Source: Saccoglossus kowalevskii
Lineage: Eukaryota; Hemichordata; Enteropneusta; Harrimaniidae
NCBI RefSeq assembly: GCF_000003605.2
Contig: NW_003153267.1
Location: forward strand, 112,556 to 124,317
Length of the DNA stretch: 11,762 bases
Direction: 5' to 3'
Part shown: positions 1-6,975 of the stretch, piece by piece
Position numbering within the stretch: the first letter of the stretch is position 1
Layout of the letters: each line of letters starts with the position of its first letter
Made by a program: the position numbers and the translations under genes
The notes under the pieces: generated by a model
Told to the model about the DNA's origin: nothing
The model's input: only the letters and a program-made list of their open reading frames with translations
The model's database searches: none

Positions 1-48
1 AAATTAGCAAATCTGATCTGTGCATTTGACTGTGAATACTATATACTA

Positions 49-175
49 TATATTATTGTACATCTGTCACCGTAACGCCATAGGTTACAGCGTGCCGTAA
101 TTTTGCGGTATTTTACGAAGTCGATACTGACGCTATACTGTCTTCGTGCATACTTTGAGGTATCTTCGTAATAAC
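49..175 (+). repeat. Dispersed repeat, copy 1 (short form)
   Basis: Both ends of this stretch recur at 5687-5950 in the same orientation. Positions 49-82, containing tacatctgtcaccgtaacg, match 5687-5720 with two differences. Positions 148-175, gcatactttgaggtatc followed by gtaataac, match 5923-5950 with two differences. The middle is not obviously shared: copy 1 spans about 127 bp and copy 2 about 264 bp. This suggests an internally deleted or rearranged non-autonomous element. No coding capacity or recognised family. Confidence 0.6.
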
Positions 176-841
176 CTCATATTATATTTTATATATTATT
201 TGACGATGATATACCAGTTTATCATCATGACAACAAGCCATATGTTCACCTCAGTTCAGCAGTGGTATAGTAATTGTAATATAAAACGCATTTTATTTGT
301 GAAATCAACATAAATACTTTTAATCAGTAATATTACACTGAAAATTTCATTCATCGCATGGCCAAAATATACGACTAGTAAACATATTGTGACGGGACGA
401 GGGATGGGAGAGGCCGTGTGTGGATCTATTCCGTACACGTAAAAAGAGGTATTATCTTCAGTACAGGTCTTATTATACACTTTTTAGTAGCATGCTTAAC
501 TTATTGATTTCCACTTCTTTTTATCTCTTCTATTGACATGTTGGCATGGGATGGGAATCGCTCTGTAATAATATATCACTACAACGGTCAATGTTAAGAA
601 GGAAAATTACTTGATGAATTATAAAATAAATGACAACACTGGTCAATAAGAGCTGCTGCTAACTAGAGGTTTGGTATATAAAATAAATGATTGAAATCAG
701 AATTATTGTTTGAAGGTTCCTGCAAATGGCTATGTACTTTTAGACTTGCTTGCAGTCTGTTACGATTCCGATGAAAAAATCATGAAAAATAAATAAAAAT
801 CGCGTAAACGAGTGGTAAACGCGACAGTCATGTGACCGCGA
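176..841. other. AT-rich stretch without a supported gene
   Basis: No exon with a convincing open frame and splice sites was found. A minus-strand frame at 256-480 includes a locally GC-richer run near 391-440 that reads as a Pro-rich string. It is preceded on the minus strand by a possible acceptor (ggaatag), but no donor or continuation could be found. It is left as an unsupported candidate. Confidence 0.4.
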
Positions 842-1165
842 AACAGACTTGCCATCAATGTAAGCGCTCTCACATTACCGGCCAGATTCGTGCTTGTTAA
901 TTTACATATTGCGATGTCAAGACCGCACACAATACAGACAATTTCTTGCGTTCTCGGAGAATCGATGGTTGTTTTACTCAATTTTGTTGGCGTCAACAAC
1001 GTGGTAACATAGCGTGCGACAAGTGAACACAAGTACGTGCGATATCCGGTTTATTGTTATGATTCGTGGCTCGGCTGTTCAACCCACCGTATGACGTGTA
1101 TGCAAATTTACAAGCCCGAAACTGGCCGGTAATGTGAGGGCGCTTACACTGATGGCAAGTCTGTT
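842..1165. mobile_element. MITE-like element with 67-bp terminal inverted repeats
   Basis: Positions 842-908 and 1099-1165 are inverted copies of each other. They are 67 bp each, align without gaps and differ at six places (about 91% identity). The outer end reads aacagacttgccatca. The roughly 190 bp between the arms has no coding capacity. Size, long terminal inverted repeats and lack of an ORF fit a miniature inverted-repeat transposable element moved in trans by a DNA transposase. No target-site duplication is evident immediately outside the arms (left flank gaccgcga, right flank gggatatt), so the exact ends or the superfamily cannot be set. A solitary fold-back is the alternative. Confidence 0.75.
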
Positions 1166-1791
1166 GGGATATTTTTACGAATTATTCAAACTATATATAT
1201 TCAATATGGGAGAAAGATATGCACCCAGTATGTGATGATCAAATCGCGCCCTCGCAGGGTCACCTCACGCTTTACTATAGTCTACACAGAAAATATGGTA
1301 CGTCATCACAATTAATTACTAAACTTAAAATACATATATTCAGCTACATTACCAATAACTGTCAAGAGTAATAATTATTTCAATTGGTTTTACTAGAATT
1401 TCATTAATTGTAGTCATCACCAATTCAGATATTTTCGTCGTCTCCACGAATAACGGGATCATTTCTTCATTTTATTTATTTGATGGCAACATAATTTAAT
1501 GAACACATAAGAAAAAAAACATCTTCTGATACTAAACAATGAGATACAATAGTTCTTCACGTGTAAACAATAAACAGGATATATTTGTTAGTTATGTGCG
1601 TTCACCACGTAAAATAATATAGCATGTCATAAAATAGATAAAGTTAATCCAGTGCCTGCAGTATTGCTCTATAATACTAAGCTCTTTGGTGAAATAGACA
1701 TGGAGAGCAATTATTAACTGATATCAGTGTGGCGTTTTACAATGATCATTTGATAATAGAAAAGAACACAGCATCACACATTCTGATTCAG
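1166..1791. other. AT-rich stretch, no gene seen
   Basis: I see no open exon, RNA gene or long repeat between the MITE-like element and the poly(A) signals of the minus-strand exon. Homopolymer and AT-rich low-complexity tracts dominate. Confidence 0.4.
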
Positions 1792-1802
1792 TTTATTTTA
1801 TT
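1792..1802 (-). terminator. Poly(A) signals for the minus-strand terminal exon
   Basis: Two overlapping AATAAA hexamers lie on the minus strand (1797-1802 and 1792-1797), about 75 nt downstream of the stop codon at 1875-1877. The spacing is right for a short 3' UTR. In DNA this AT-rich the hexamer alone is weak evidence; its position after the candidate exon is what gives it meaning. Confidence 0.4.
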
Positions 1803-1874
1803 CAGATAAGCGATTATATACGTCGATGTATCGAACACGTTTCTTCGCCTTACGGATTTAGAGCTGTAGTCTTA

Positions 1875-2026
1875 TTAGTTGTACGGCATATTGTCGATGT
1901 ACATACCTGTCGGAGCGGGAGAATCAGAATCGTGAGTATGGTTTTCAGTATTATTTAACGTATTTTTTAGTTTACACCATGAGAAATTGTCCTTGCCACA
2001 TTTGCGATATTTTTTTCTGAACGCAA
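1875..2026 (-). CDS. Candidate terminal exon: cytoplasmic tail of a membrane protein
   Basis: On the minus strand a good acceptor (ccattttgtttcag) ends at 2027. The open exon begins with the last two bases of a split codon (phase 1) and reads on to a TAA at 1875, about 49 residues. It starts with a very basic stretch, AFRKKYRKCGKDNFSW, followed by a hydrophilic Asn/Thr/Asp/Ser-rich stretch and a tyrosine-containing C-terminus ending DNMPYN. A basic run right after a phase-1 boundary is typical of the stop-transfer side of a single-pass receptor whose membrane helix is in the preceding exon. An alternative donor at 1905-1906 (CCGACAG|GTATGT) would make this a symmetric 120-nt phase 1-1 exon instead. 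Poly(A) signals lie at 1792-1802. I do not recognise the family. The upstream exons are not certain; the best neighbour candidate is 2434-2580. Confidence 0.4.
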
Positions 2027-2352
2027 CTGAAACAAAATGGCGGATAATTCTTATCTTTTCATTCAGCGCTAAAAATAGTTGATAGTTAATAATACAATTG
2101 AGCATGCGTGTTACGTATTACTCTCCATAACTGAACACATACCAAGGATCACCATGATATAGTATTCTAAATCAAACCATAATGTAAGTTAGTTTGCTGT
2201 ACTAATTTCGGTGTTGGTCTGCGAGGAACATAATCATTCCGTCTAGTGATATAAAATCAAAAATACGTTAATTATACCAGAAACTGTGCACATTAATTTA
2301 ATTTATTGCTGCTAAAAGTAAGTATCGCATCCTATCACGAGGCCCGTTATGT

Positions 2353-2397
2353 TTGATATTCTCACAAGTCGCCACAGGCCATAAGTGAGAATATCAA
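2353..2397. repeat. Perfect 13-bp inverted repeat (hairpin)
   Basis: ttgatattctcac at 2353-2365 is matched by its exact reverse complement at 2385-2397, with a 19-nt loop. It overlaps neither candidate exon. It could be a small fold-back element remnant or a chance palindrome; no second copy was noticed. Confidence 0.5.
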
Positions 2398-2433
2398 GCT
2401 AAACTGAGGAATTGACGGGCGACCTCAATTGAC

Positions 2434-2580
2434 CTTCGACACAAATGTTATAACCCACGGTCACTAGTGTAAGGGTCAATGTTGATATTGTAAGCACGTC
2501 TAACATTTCAAATGTATGTGTGGCAGTCAAGTATTTTGCAGAGCAGGCGTATTCAATATATCCAATGTTGTTCATAACAA
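2434..2580 (-). CDS. Weak candidate membrane-segment exon
   Basis: A minus-strand open frame (ATG at 2575, stop at 2399) was checked because its C-terminal half reads as a hydrophobic segment, VLTISTLTLTLVTVGYNICV. A plausible acceptor (ttttaactacctattcaag) sits at 2581-2582 and gives phase 1. A donor after 2434 (GAAG|GTCAAT) or after 2455 (GTGG|GTTATA) would also be phase 1 and would join the basic tail exon ending at 2026 in frame, giving membrane helix then stop-transfer. Both donors are poor matches to consensus, so this remains a hypothesis. No known domain is seen. Confidence 0.2.
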
Positions 2581-3214
2581 CTTGAATAGGTAGTTAAAAA
2601 TATCTATTATTGTGGCACTATTTTACATCAGACAAAACCTAAAATCTTGACTCACAGAGAGTTTTCTGCTGTATTGTGCAAAATAAATTGCACTTAGGCG
2701 TGATTTAAACATTCAAAATGAACGAAAATATTTTTTGTTTATATTCTGTGAATATAAAATTATATCGTTCTTTCTTCTTCTGGCCCTGTGGCCTATGGAG
2801 GCTACAAGGTTCAAAATACAGTACACCCCGTCTTTAGCAACTGGCTTGGCTGCATTCCATAATGTCCATCCAATAACTTCTTTTCCTTCTCTACCATTGC
2901 TCATCGCCTAACCCAGTGCGCATGTGATGCAATAAAATCATTTTCTAAACTTATGACCAATCCATTTCAATCGTCAATTGTTGATCCAGAGAACGTAATT
3001 TTGGTATTACATGGTAAGCAGCGATGAAATTTGAAGAGAATAAAAAAAATAGACTTAACCGGGAAGGGGCTCGTGGCAAGATCGATAAGGTTTATCGGCT
3101 GATGTTGTTGAAAATTGTTCTCACAATTAATAATTTGTTTTGTTTTTCTCAGCAGTGTAATAATAGTGCTGTTCTTTTTTTGTCCAGGAGAATTAAAACA
3201 CAGTGACTTTTCTC
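2581..3214. other. No supported gene; unassigned minus-strand open frame at 2713-2904
   Basis: This interval holds minus-strand frames at 2713-2904 and, overlapping its right end, 2967-3347. The first has a locally less AT-rich composition and a basic RARRRKN run. Neither shows a recognisable domain, and clear paired splice sites were not found. The second is antisense to the proposed start of the kringle gene. I treat both as unassigned. Confidence 0.35.
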
Positions 3215-3323
3215 GGCATATATTGCGATCGCCTGCTCCGTGAATAAACAGAGAGAGATTATATGTAACACGGGGTCGTAATAATGGTGAAAGACGTGAG
3301 TATGCCATTGATGCGCATGCGCT
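3215..3323 (+). promoter_or_regulatory. Possible promoter: TATA-like element and NRF1-type palindrome
   Basis: A locally CpG-bearing patch in otherwise AT-rich DNA contains a TATA-like catatatt at 3217-3224, about 60 nt before the proposed start codon at 3284. A perfect palindrome, tgcgcatgcgc (3312-3322), matches the known NRF1 consensus (YGCGCAYGCGCR). NRF1 sites usually lie close to transcription starts in animals. The palindrome falls just inside the proposed first intron. The patch could serve the plus-strand kringle gene, a divergent minus-strand gene, or both. This is motif reading only. Confidence 0.3.
3284..3295 (+). CDS. Proposed first coding exon of the kringle membrane protein
   Basis: This tiny coding piece reads MVKD and ends at a strong +1 to +6 donor (GAC|GTGAGT). 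Its phase 0 end matches the phase 0 start of the membrane-segment exon at 3902. The start codon has a favourable context (A at -3, G at +4), and an in-frame TAA sits upstream at 3266-3268, so no longer N-terminus can come from this exon. The intron would be 606 nt. It is the least certain exon of the gene because twelve bases carry little information; its support is the phase match, the donor and the nearby promoter-like motifs. Confidence 0.35.
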
Positions 3324-3901
3324 TAGAAAGTCCAACTTACAGCTCATATGTATGTACTTTATATAACGTGATCTTTAGTACTTTGGTAATAGTGCGGTTA
3401 TGGAATGTGCCACTAAATGCAAATAATAATAATGCATGAATGCCATTGTGCTCCTAAAACAAGTGATCTGAATAAATATATGTTTATATATCGAATCAGT
3501 AATTATTTCTGTATTATGGTAGCAGAATAGTTTGTTTTCTTGAAAACATTTGACGGCTGTTACCAGAACAATGATGATCGAAGCCTATCAAACATATACA
3601 TTTGTTTAAAGTGCACGTGAATAAGATAGGATAAATGATCCCCATGAATACAAAAACGATAATAAGAAGTGTTTGCTATCAACACAATTGTAAAGAACAC
3701 TTTGATTATACCAGGCCATTTGGTTGTACAGCGCTACATGTTAGGGCATACTTCTGTGATTCAGTTGTAATTAAACGCATGCCCGTTTACGACAACAGAT
3801 TCTGATGGTATACTTATCAAGTTTTTTTTCGGATTAAATATTGTAAATTCTTGAATACCGATTTAAGTAATTGTATGTTTATTATTTTTTTTTCACAATA
3901 G

Positions 3902-4016
3902 GAAAAATCTACCAATGTGTTAGTCATATCAATTTGTGTAGCTAATATTGGTCTAGCTATTGCTTTACTTGTCCTAGTTTTTGTGCTGGCATTCCGAGGT
4001 GATGGTCATCCATTCG
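3902..4016 (+). CDS. Exon 2 of kringle membrane protein: transmembrane segment
   Basis: The exon follows a strong pyrimidine-rich acceptor (ttattttttttttcacaatag) and ends at CATTCG|GTAAAT. It has 38 codons plus one base, entering in phase 0 and leaving in phase 1, and joins the kringle exon in frame across an 88-nt intron (the split codon becomes Asp). The protein begins EKSTN, then a run of about 26 almost wholly apolar residues (VLVISICVAN, then IGLAIALLVLVFVLAF), then RGDGHPF. With the kringle necessarily outside the cell, the helix is most simply a signal anchor of a type II single-pass protein with a very short cytoplasmic end. No clear signal-peptidase site is visible, although a long uncleaved or cleaved signal peptide cannot be excluded. 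Confidence 0.7.
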
Positions 4017-4104
4017 GTAAATATACATGATATTTTTTTTTTTTTTCTTTGCACTTTATCATCTGTTCATAAACATATATATTCAATACCCACGTGTATT
4101 TCAG

Positions 4105-4368
4105 ACACAGCAGAGTGTTATGAAAAGGCTGATGGAAGCGATTACCGCGGTTTTATAAATATAACAAAAAGTGGATTAACATGTGCCGCATGGACAGTTC
4201 AAACACCTCATTATCACTCGAGAACGCCGAAAAATTTTCCTAACGCTGGCCTTGGAGAGCACAACTACTGTCGAAACCCTGACAGGGATGTTGCGGTGTG
4301 GTGCTATACGACGAAACGTGATATGCGATTGGAATACTGTGACGTTGGACTTCCTCGTAAAACTTGTA
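4105..4368 (+). CDS. Exon 3: complete kringle domain
   Basis: This 264-nt exon lies between acceptor cacgtgtatttcag and donor TGTA|GTAAGA and is symmetric phase 1-1, the usual arrangement for shuffled extracellular modules. It encodes 88 residues with all six kringle cysteines (exon residues 5, 27, 56, 67, 79, 88), implying the standard 1-6, 2-4, 3-5 disulfides. Hallmarks are CY at 5-6, DYRG at 13-16, SGLTC at 23-27, NYCRNPD at 54-60, VWCYT at 65-69 and LEYCD at 76-80. In plasminogen-type kringles the lysine site uses an Asp-x-Asp pair and two Trp. Here the acidic pair is kept (DRD, 60-62) and the Trp before Cys4 is kept (66), but the Trp of the usual RWEYC is Leu (RLEYC), so lysine binding may be weak or altered. 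One N-glycosylation sequon (NIT, 19-21) is present. Reading past the donor gives a stop within ten codons, which supports splicing there. Confidence 0.93.
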
Positions 4369-4656
4369 GTAAGAAATGCATTCTTGCAATTCAATCATAA
4401 CTAATATTTAATAACGTTATCATACACGAGTAATATATAATAAGTGTTTTAATATTTAAAATAACTACAACATGTTGGAAGATCTAAAGCCAATCACCAT
4501 GAACTGTCTGAGTGACCGAATCGAATAATGGCATTTGTCGGAATTGTGTTATTTATTTTGAAACAAATATAAACGATTACTATCATAAACTACTTGTATA
4601 TCGTATTATTTTTGTTATTTATGCAATTCAACCTAATGTTGTTTATGTCGGTATAG

Positions 4657-4722
4657 GTAAATCTACAACACCGGTAATCTCTTTAGTAGAGATGCATACT
4701 GGTACTGAAGCAACTACACAAG
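4657..4722 (+). CDS. Exon 4: Ser/Thr-rich stalk module
   Basis: A 66-nt open piece lies between acceptor gtttatgtcggtatag and donor ACACAAG|GTAAAT. It is phase 1-1 and joins the kringle exon in frame. It encodes 22 residues that begin SKSTTPVISL and end GTEATTQ, rich in Ser and Thr and without cysteine. This suits an O-glycosylated extracellular linker. Splicing it in or out leaves the frame intact, so it could be a cassette exon. Small size makes each splice site individually weak evidence; the matching phase with both neighbours is the main support. Confidence 0.55.
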
Positions 4723-4780
4723 GTAAATTTCAATGACGACACTATTAAATAATGTACGTGATTTACCCCGCACAATTGTT

Positions 4781-4858
4781 CAAACATCAAATCAGAGCAT
4801 GTATTGTCCATAGAACCATGGGACAATACACATATTTTTATTTGTACACTGATGTTTG
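4781..4858. repeat. Nested fold-back in an intron of the kringle gene
   Basis: Outer arms caaacatca (4781-4789) and tgatgtttg (4850-4858) are exact reverse complements. Inner arms tgtattgtcc (4800-4809) and ggacaataca (4821-4830) are also exact, with an 11-nt loop. This may be a small fold-back element or an RNA hairpin in the intron between exons 4 and 5. Confidence 0.5.
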
Positions 4859-5077
4859 TTATAGTTAGCACGTTGTTTGATAGAACACTGTTTCGAGTAA
4901 GTATAGCCAGAATAATCTTTCCACTTCTAAGAAAACAACATATTTTAATGTATTTGGTTATTTTACATGAATTCTGCTGTTAGCAGAGCTTGAAATTACA
5001 ATCCCAAATGGAAACATAAACTTACCATGGGCAAATTCACACACCACAATTATATATTGTTGTCGTCTGTATTTCAG

Positions 5078-5125
5078 GAACTTCATTAAACAAAACAGCA
5101 TCACCAATGTCAGAAATAAAAAAAG
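5078..5125 (+). CDS. Exon 5: second short stalk module
   Basis: A 48-nt open piece lies between a very good acceptor (tgtcgtctgtatttcag) and a near-perfect donor (AAAAAG|GTGAGT), again phase 1-1. It encodes GTSLNKTASPMSEIKK, with an N-glycosylation sequon (NKT) and more Ser/Thr. The strong splice sites at both ends and the in-frame join to exon 4 make it more convincing than its length suggests. As a symmetric exon it could also be optional. What follows in the mRNA is unclear; see the candidate last exon at 5228. Confidence 0.6.
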
Positions 5126-5227
5126 GTGAGTTCATGAGGGCCAGTGTTTACAAAAGCAGTGATTTGCAAAATGAGTTGAAATGTTTTGTCTCATAGTAAA
5201 TTGTTTATTTACGTTTTGTATTGTTAG

Positions 5228-5251
5228 AAAATGTTAAAAATAAATAATAAA
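5228..5251 (+). CDS. Candidate last exon and poly(A) signals of the kringle gene
   Basis: After an acceptor-like tract (tttacgttttgtattgttag), a phase 1 continuation of exon 5 would add ENVKNK and stop at TAA 5245-5247. Two AATAAA hexamers lie at 5239-5244 and 5246-5251, the first overlapping the coding end. If real, the protein would be about 174 residues: a short membrane-anchored kringle with a stalk. The poly(A) signals lie unusually close to the stop, and chance is easy in this AT-rich DNA. The gene may instead continue to exons I could not recognise. Confidence 0.3.
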
Positions 5252-5257
5252 GTAGAG

Positions 5258-5324
5258 GTCAATATTCCGTTTTAATGACCCGAAAATAATATTATTGACC
5301 AATGCATTAAAACGGAATATTGTC
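5258..5324. repeat. Fold-back with perfect 18-bp arms
   Basis: caatattccgttttaatg at 5260-5277 and its exact reverse complement at 5305-5322 flank a 27-nt loop. The pairing extends outward with one mismatch (ggtc against gacc-like ends). The loop itself contains a 12-bp palindrome, aataatattatt. It lies just after the possible poly(A) signals of the kringle gene. It looks like a tiny palindromic element. Confidence 0.65.
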
Positions 5325-5686
5325 CGAGACTGGGGTAAATATATGTTTTATTATTGGTACTAACAATATAAATCGAAATTTAAAGTCAACAAATACGAGC
5401 AAAAACATAGAAGGAATATGACAGTAGATCATATATTATAAGATTGAAGATATATCTTAACATTTTAGATATTTTGACCTAGTTGCACATCTGTTTTGTA
5501 TACACATTTTAGATGCTCTACAAATAACACATTTGGACAATTGATATTGTTTCATAGTTATTATAAATTATATTATTTCATTGAACGGAAATGCACTAAT
5601 TTAAAAAAAAAATATCTAAAATGAGCCAAACGACATGGGTTGCATGATATGATATTTTTTGTACATTATTATTGATAATATTATTA
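5325..5686. other. AT-rich stretch, no gene seen
   Basis: No exon in phase with the kringle gene could be found here. The one acceptor-like site checked, near 5512, leads to a stop before any donor. Confidence 0.4.
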
Positions 5687-5950
5687 TATATTATTATACA
5701 TCTGTCACCGTAACGTCATAACGGGGTATTTTCATCCGACCGAGTAAGCGTCCTCTTATAATAAAAAGAAAACATGGCTGCCATCAGGGTTTGACCGGAC
5801 TCCACAAAAAAGTTCGCTGATTTTGATATTGGACTTCGGCATTTCAATTATGTATCCTTGGAAAGAAAAGGTGTATAACAACACGGTTATTACGAGGATA
5901 CCTCAAAATATGCATACTTCGTGCATACTTTGAGGTATCCTTGTAATAAC
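5687..5950 (+). repeat. Dispersed repeat, copy 2, ending in a 28-bp hairpin
   Basis: The left end (5687-5720) and right end (5923-5950) match copy 1 at 49-82 and 148-175. In this copy the right-end motif is also present inverted just upstream, at 5886-5913. The two 28-nt arms pair with two mismatches around the 9-nt loop atacttcgt, forming a strong hairpin. Copy 1 lacks the left arm. The family and its mobilising enzyme are unknown. A long minus-strand open frame across 5844-6248 partly reflects this hairpin and is not supported as a gene. Confidence 0.6.
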
Positions 5951-6495
5951 GAAAAAAATCTTCATGTACATACTGAAGAAATATCTCCCTCATATTGCAT
6001 GTATTTTTGTGCAGTGGCATGCCTATGTAGTGCATAATTTGAAGTCGGACCAAACGCCTCAACACGTTTAATATGCTTTTTTTTAATATAAGAATGAAGA
6101 AGTAATGGTGCCTGGTGATTCCTGATACTAATGTACGACTACACGCAATGATTTGAATTATCGGTGTTATCGTTTTATTACTGGCGACACTTGTATTAAG
6201 TAGTTCACATTTATCTATGGACACCACATTACGGATAATGGAAAACACATGGACATAAGAAATGTCGTTATTTATATGTGTGCTAGAGAATATATCACTC
6301 GGTCACCCATCCCTTTCGTTTTAGCAATATTTAGATGAATGTAATTGAACAATAATAGACGCAATATTGGACAATACATAAAGTGTGCCTGAGTTTATTA
6401 TGGTTTATAAATAAATAAACGCTGCTCGGACTGATAAGTATGATATATTGAAGATAATATTTGGTAATCGTAGTCCTAAATAACTATTAAAAATA
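5951..6495. other. No supported gene; poly(A)-like motif on the minus strand
   Basis: A minus-strand AATAAA at 6394-6399 could end the transcript of the exon at 6640-6975. A plus-strand hydrophobic frame at 6157-6258 was examined and not accepted, because a stop codon precedes it and no acceptor is available. Nothing else was recognised. Confidence 0.35.
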
Positions 6496-6531
6496 GCTAG
6501 ACGTTTCGAGCAATGGCTCTTTATCGATAGC
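6496..6531 (-). ncRNA. Decayed hammerhead ribozyme-like motif
   Basis: Read on the minus strand, the order of elements fits a minimal hammerhead of the kind described in Penelope-like elements and animal retrozymes. Stem I strand GCTA is at 6531-6528, the core heptamer TCGATAA at 6527-6521 and stem II GAGC/GCTC with loop CATT at 6519-6508. These are followed by GAAAC at 6507-6503, the cleavage-site triplet GTC at 6502-6500, and the stem I partner TAGC at 6499-6496. Both stems pair perfectly, and GAAAC plus GTC are canonical. The first core should be CTGATGA and differs at three positions, two of them at its start and one at G8, so it is almost certainly not catalytic. It probably marks the remnant of a retroelement that carried a ribozyme. 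A chance match of two stems plus GAAACGTC is possible but unlikely. Confidence 0.45.
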
Positions 6532-6639
6532 ATAGAAGCAAGTGTGATAACGTACAGGTAGAACATAGGAACGTAAGAACGCGCATGAACTATAAGTTAG
6601 AATCACAAAAAAAATCCACAGTAGAACAAATAACGCGCC

Positions 6640-6975
6640 TTAGGTAATGAGCTCAACAAATGAGTTGAACTGTTTGTTAATACCATGGGGTTCTTTAGTT
6701 CCAAGGCGGAATATAGTTTCCTCCTCGACACGCCTGAGCTGATTTCCGTTGCCATTGACAACATATACACCAGAAATAGACATATCTGTAATATTATGTC
6801 CACTAGAATTAAAATGAAGTAAAACCTTTGGTGCCATGTCTAGCAGTCGACAGTTCATTGACTTTGTGAAGAACTTTAATCCCGCCATACAATACACACA
6901 TGAAATATCAGAAATAACACTACCATTTCTCGATATTTCTACTAAGGTAGATGGTGATCGCATTTCTACATCAAT
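6640..6975 (-). CDS. Unrecognised open exon, probably C-terminal
   Basis: On the minus strand an acceptor-like sequence (ttatcgttttgtgtag) precedes 6975. From there a phase 0 frame stays open for 111 codons to TAA at 6640-6642. An internal Met at 6963 could alternatively be a start. The protein has mixed composition with three cysteines in its first half (SCVYC and MNC), a sequon (HNIT), and a hydrophilic end containing RRVEEE and KEPHGINKQ. There is no membrane helix or low-complexity run. It looks more protein-like than other frames here, but I do not recognise a family. In-frame sequence upstream of 6975 is closed by a stop, so if it is coding, earlier exons lie at higher coordinates. The hammerhead-like motif lies about 110 nt past the stop, on the same strand. 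Confidence 0.35.
   Translation of the reverse strand: MDVEMRSPSTLVEISRNGSVISDISCVYCMAGLKFFTKSMNCRLLDMAPKVLLHFNSSGHNITDMSISGVYVVNGNGNQLRRVEEETIFRLGTKEPHGINKQFNSFVELIT

Noticed and set aside
760-1032. 90-codon minus-strand open frame
   Set aside because: It spans the left inverted arm of the MITE-like element, has no family resemblance, and repeats parts of a non-coding repeat.
3981-4104. Open frame running upstream of the kringle in the same frame
   Set aside because: The sequence from 4017 to 4104 begins with GTAAAT, contains a long poly-T tract and ends in tttcag. Removing it joins the membrane segment to the kringle in phase, so it is an intron.
4369-4400. C-terminal extension of the kringle frame to TAA at 4398
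   Set aside because: A GTAAGA donor lies right after the last kringle cysteine codon plus one base, giving a phase-1 exon end that matches the next exon. The extension is intron read-through.
5844-6248. 134-codon minus-strand open frame
   Set aside because: It crosses the 28-bp hairpin of a repeat copy, is rich in Ile/His/Arg from AT-rich DNA, and shows no domain or paired splice sites.
6157-6258. Plus-strand hydrophobic frame (IIGVIVLLLATLVLSS...) resembling a membrane exon
   Set aside because: A TGA codon precedes it directly in frame and no AG acceptor lies between that stop and the hydrophobic run. It could be chance or a dead copy; it is not supportable as an exon.
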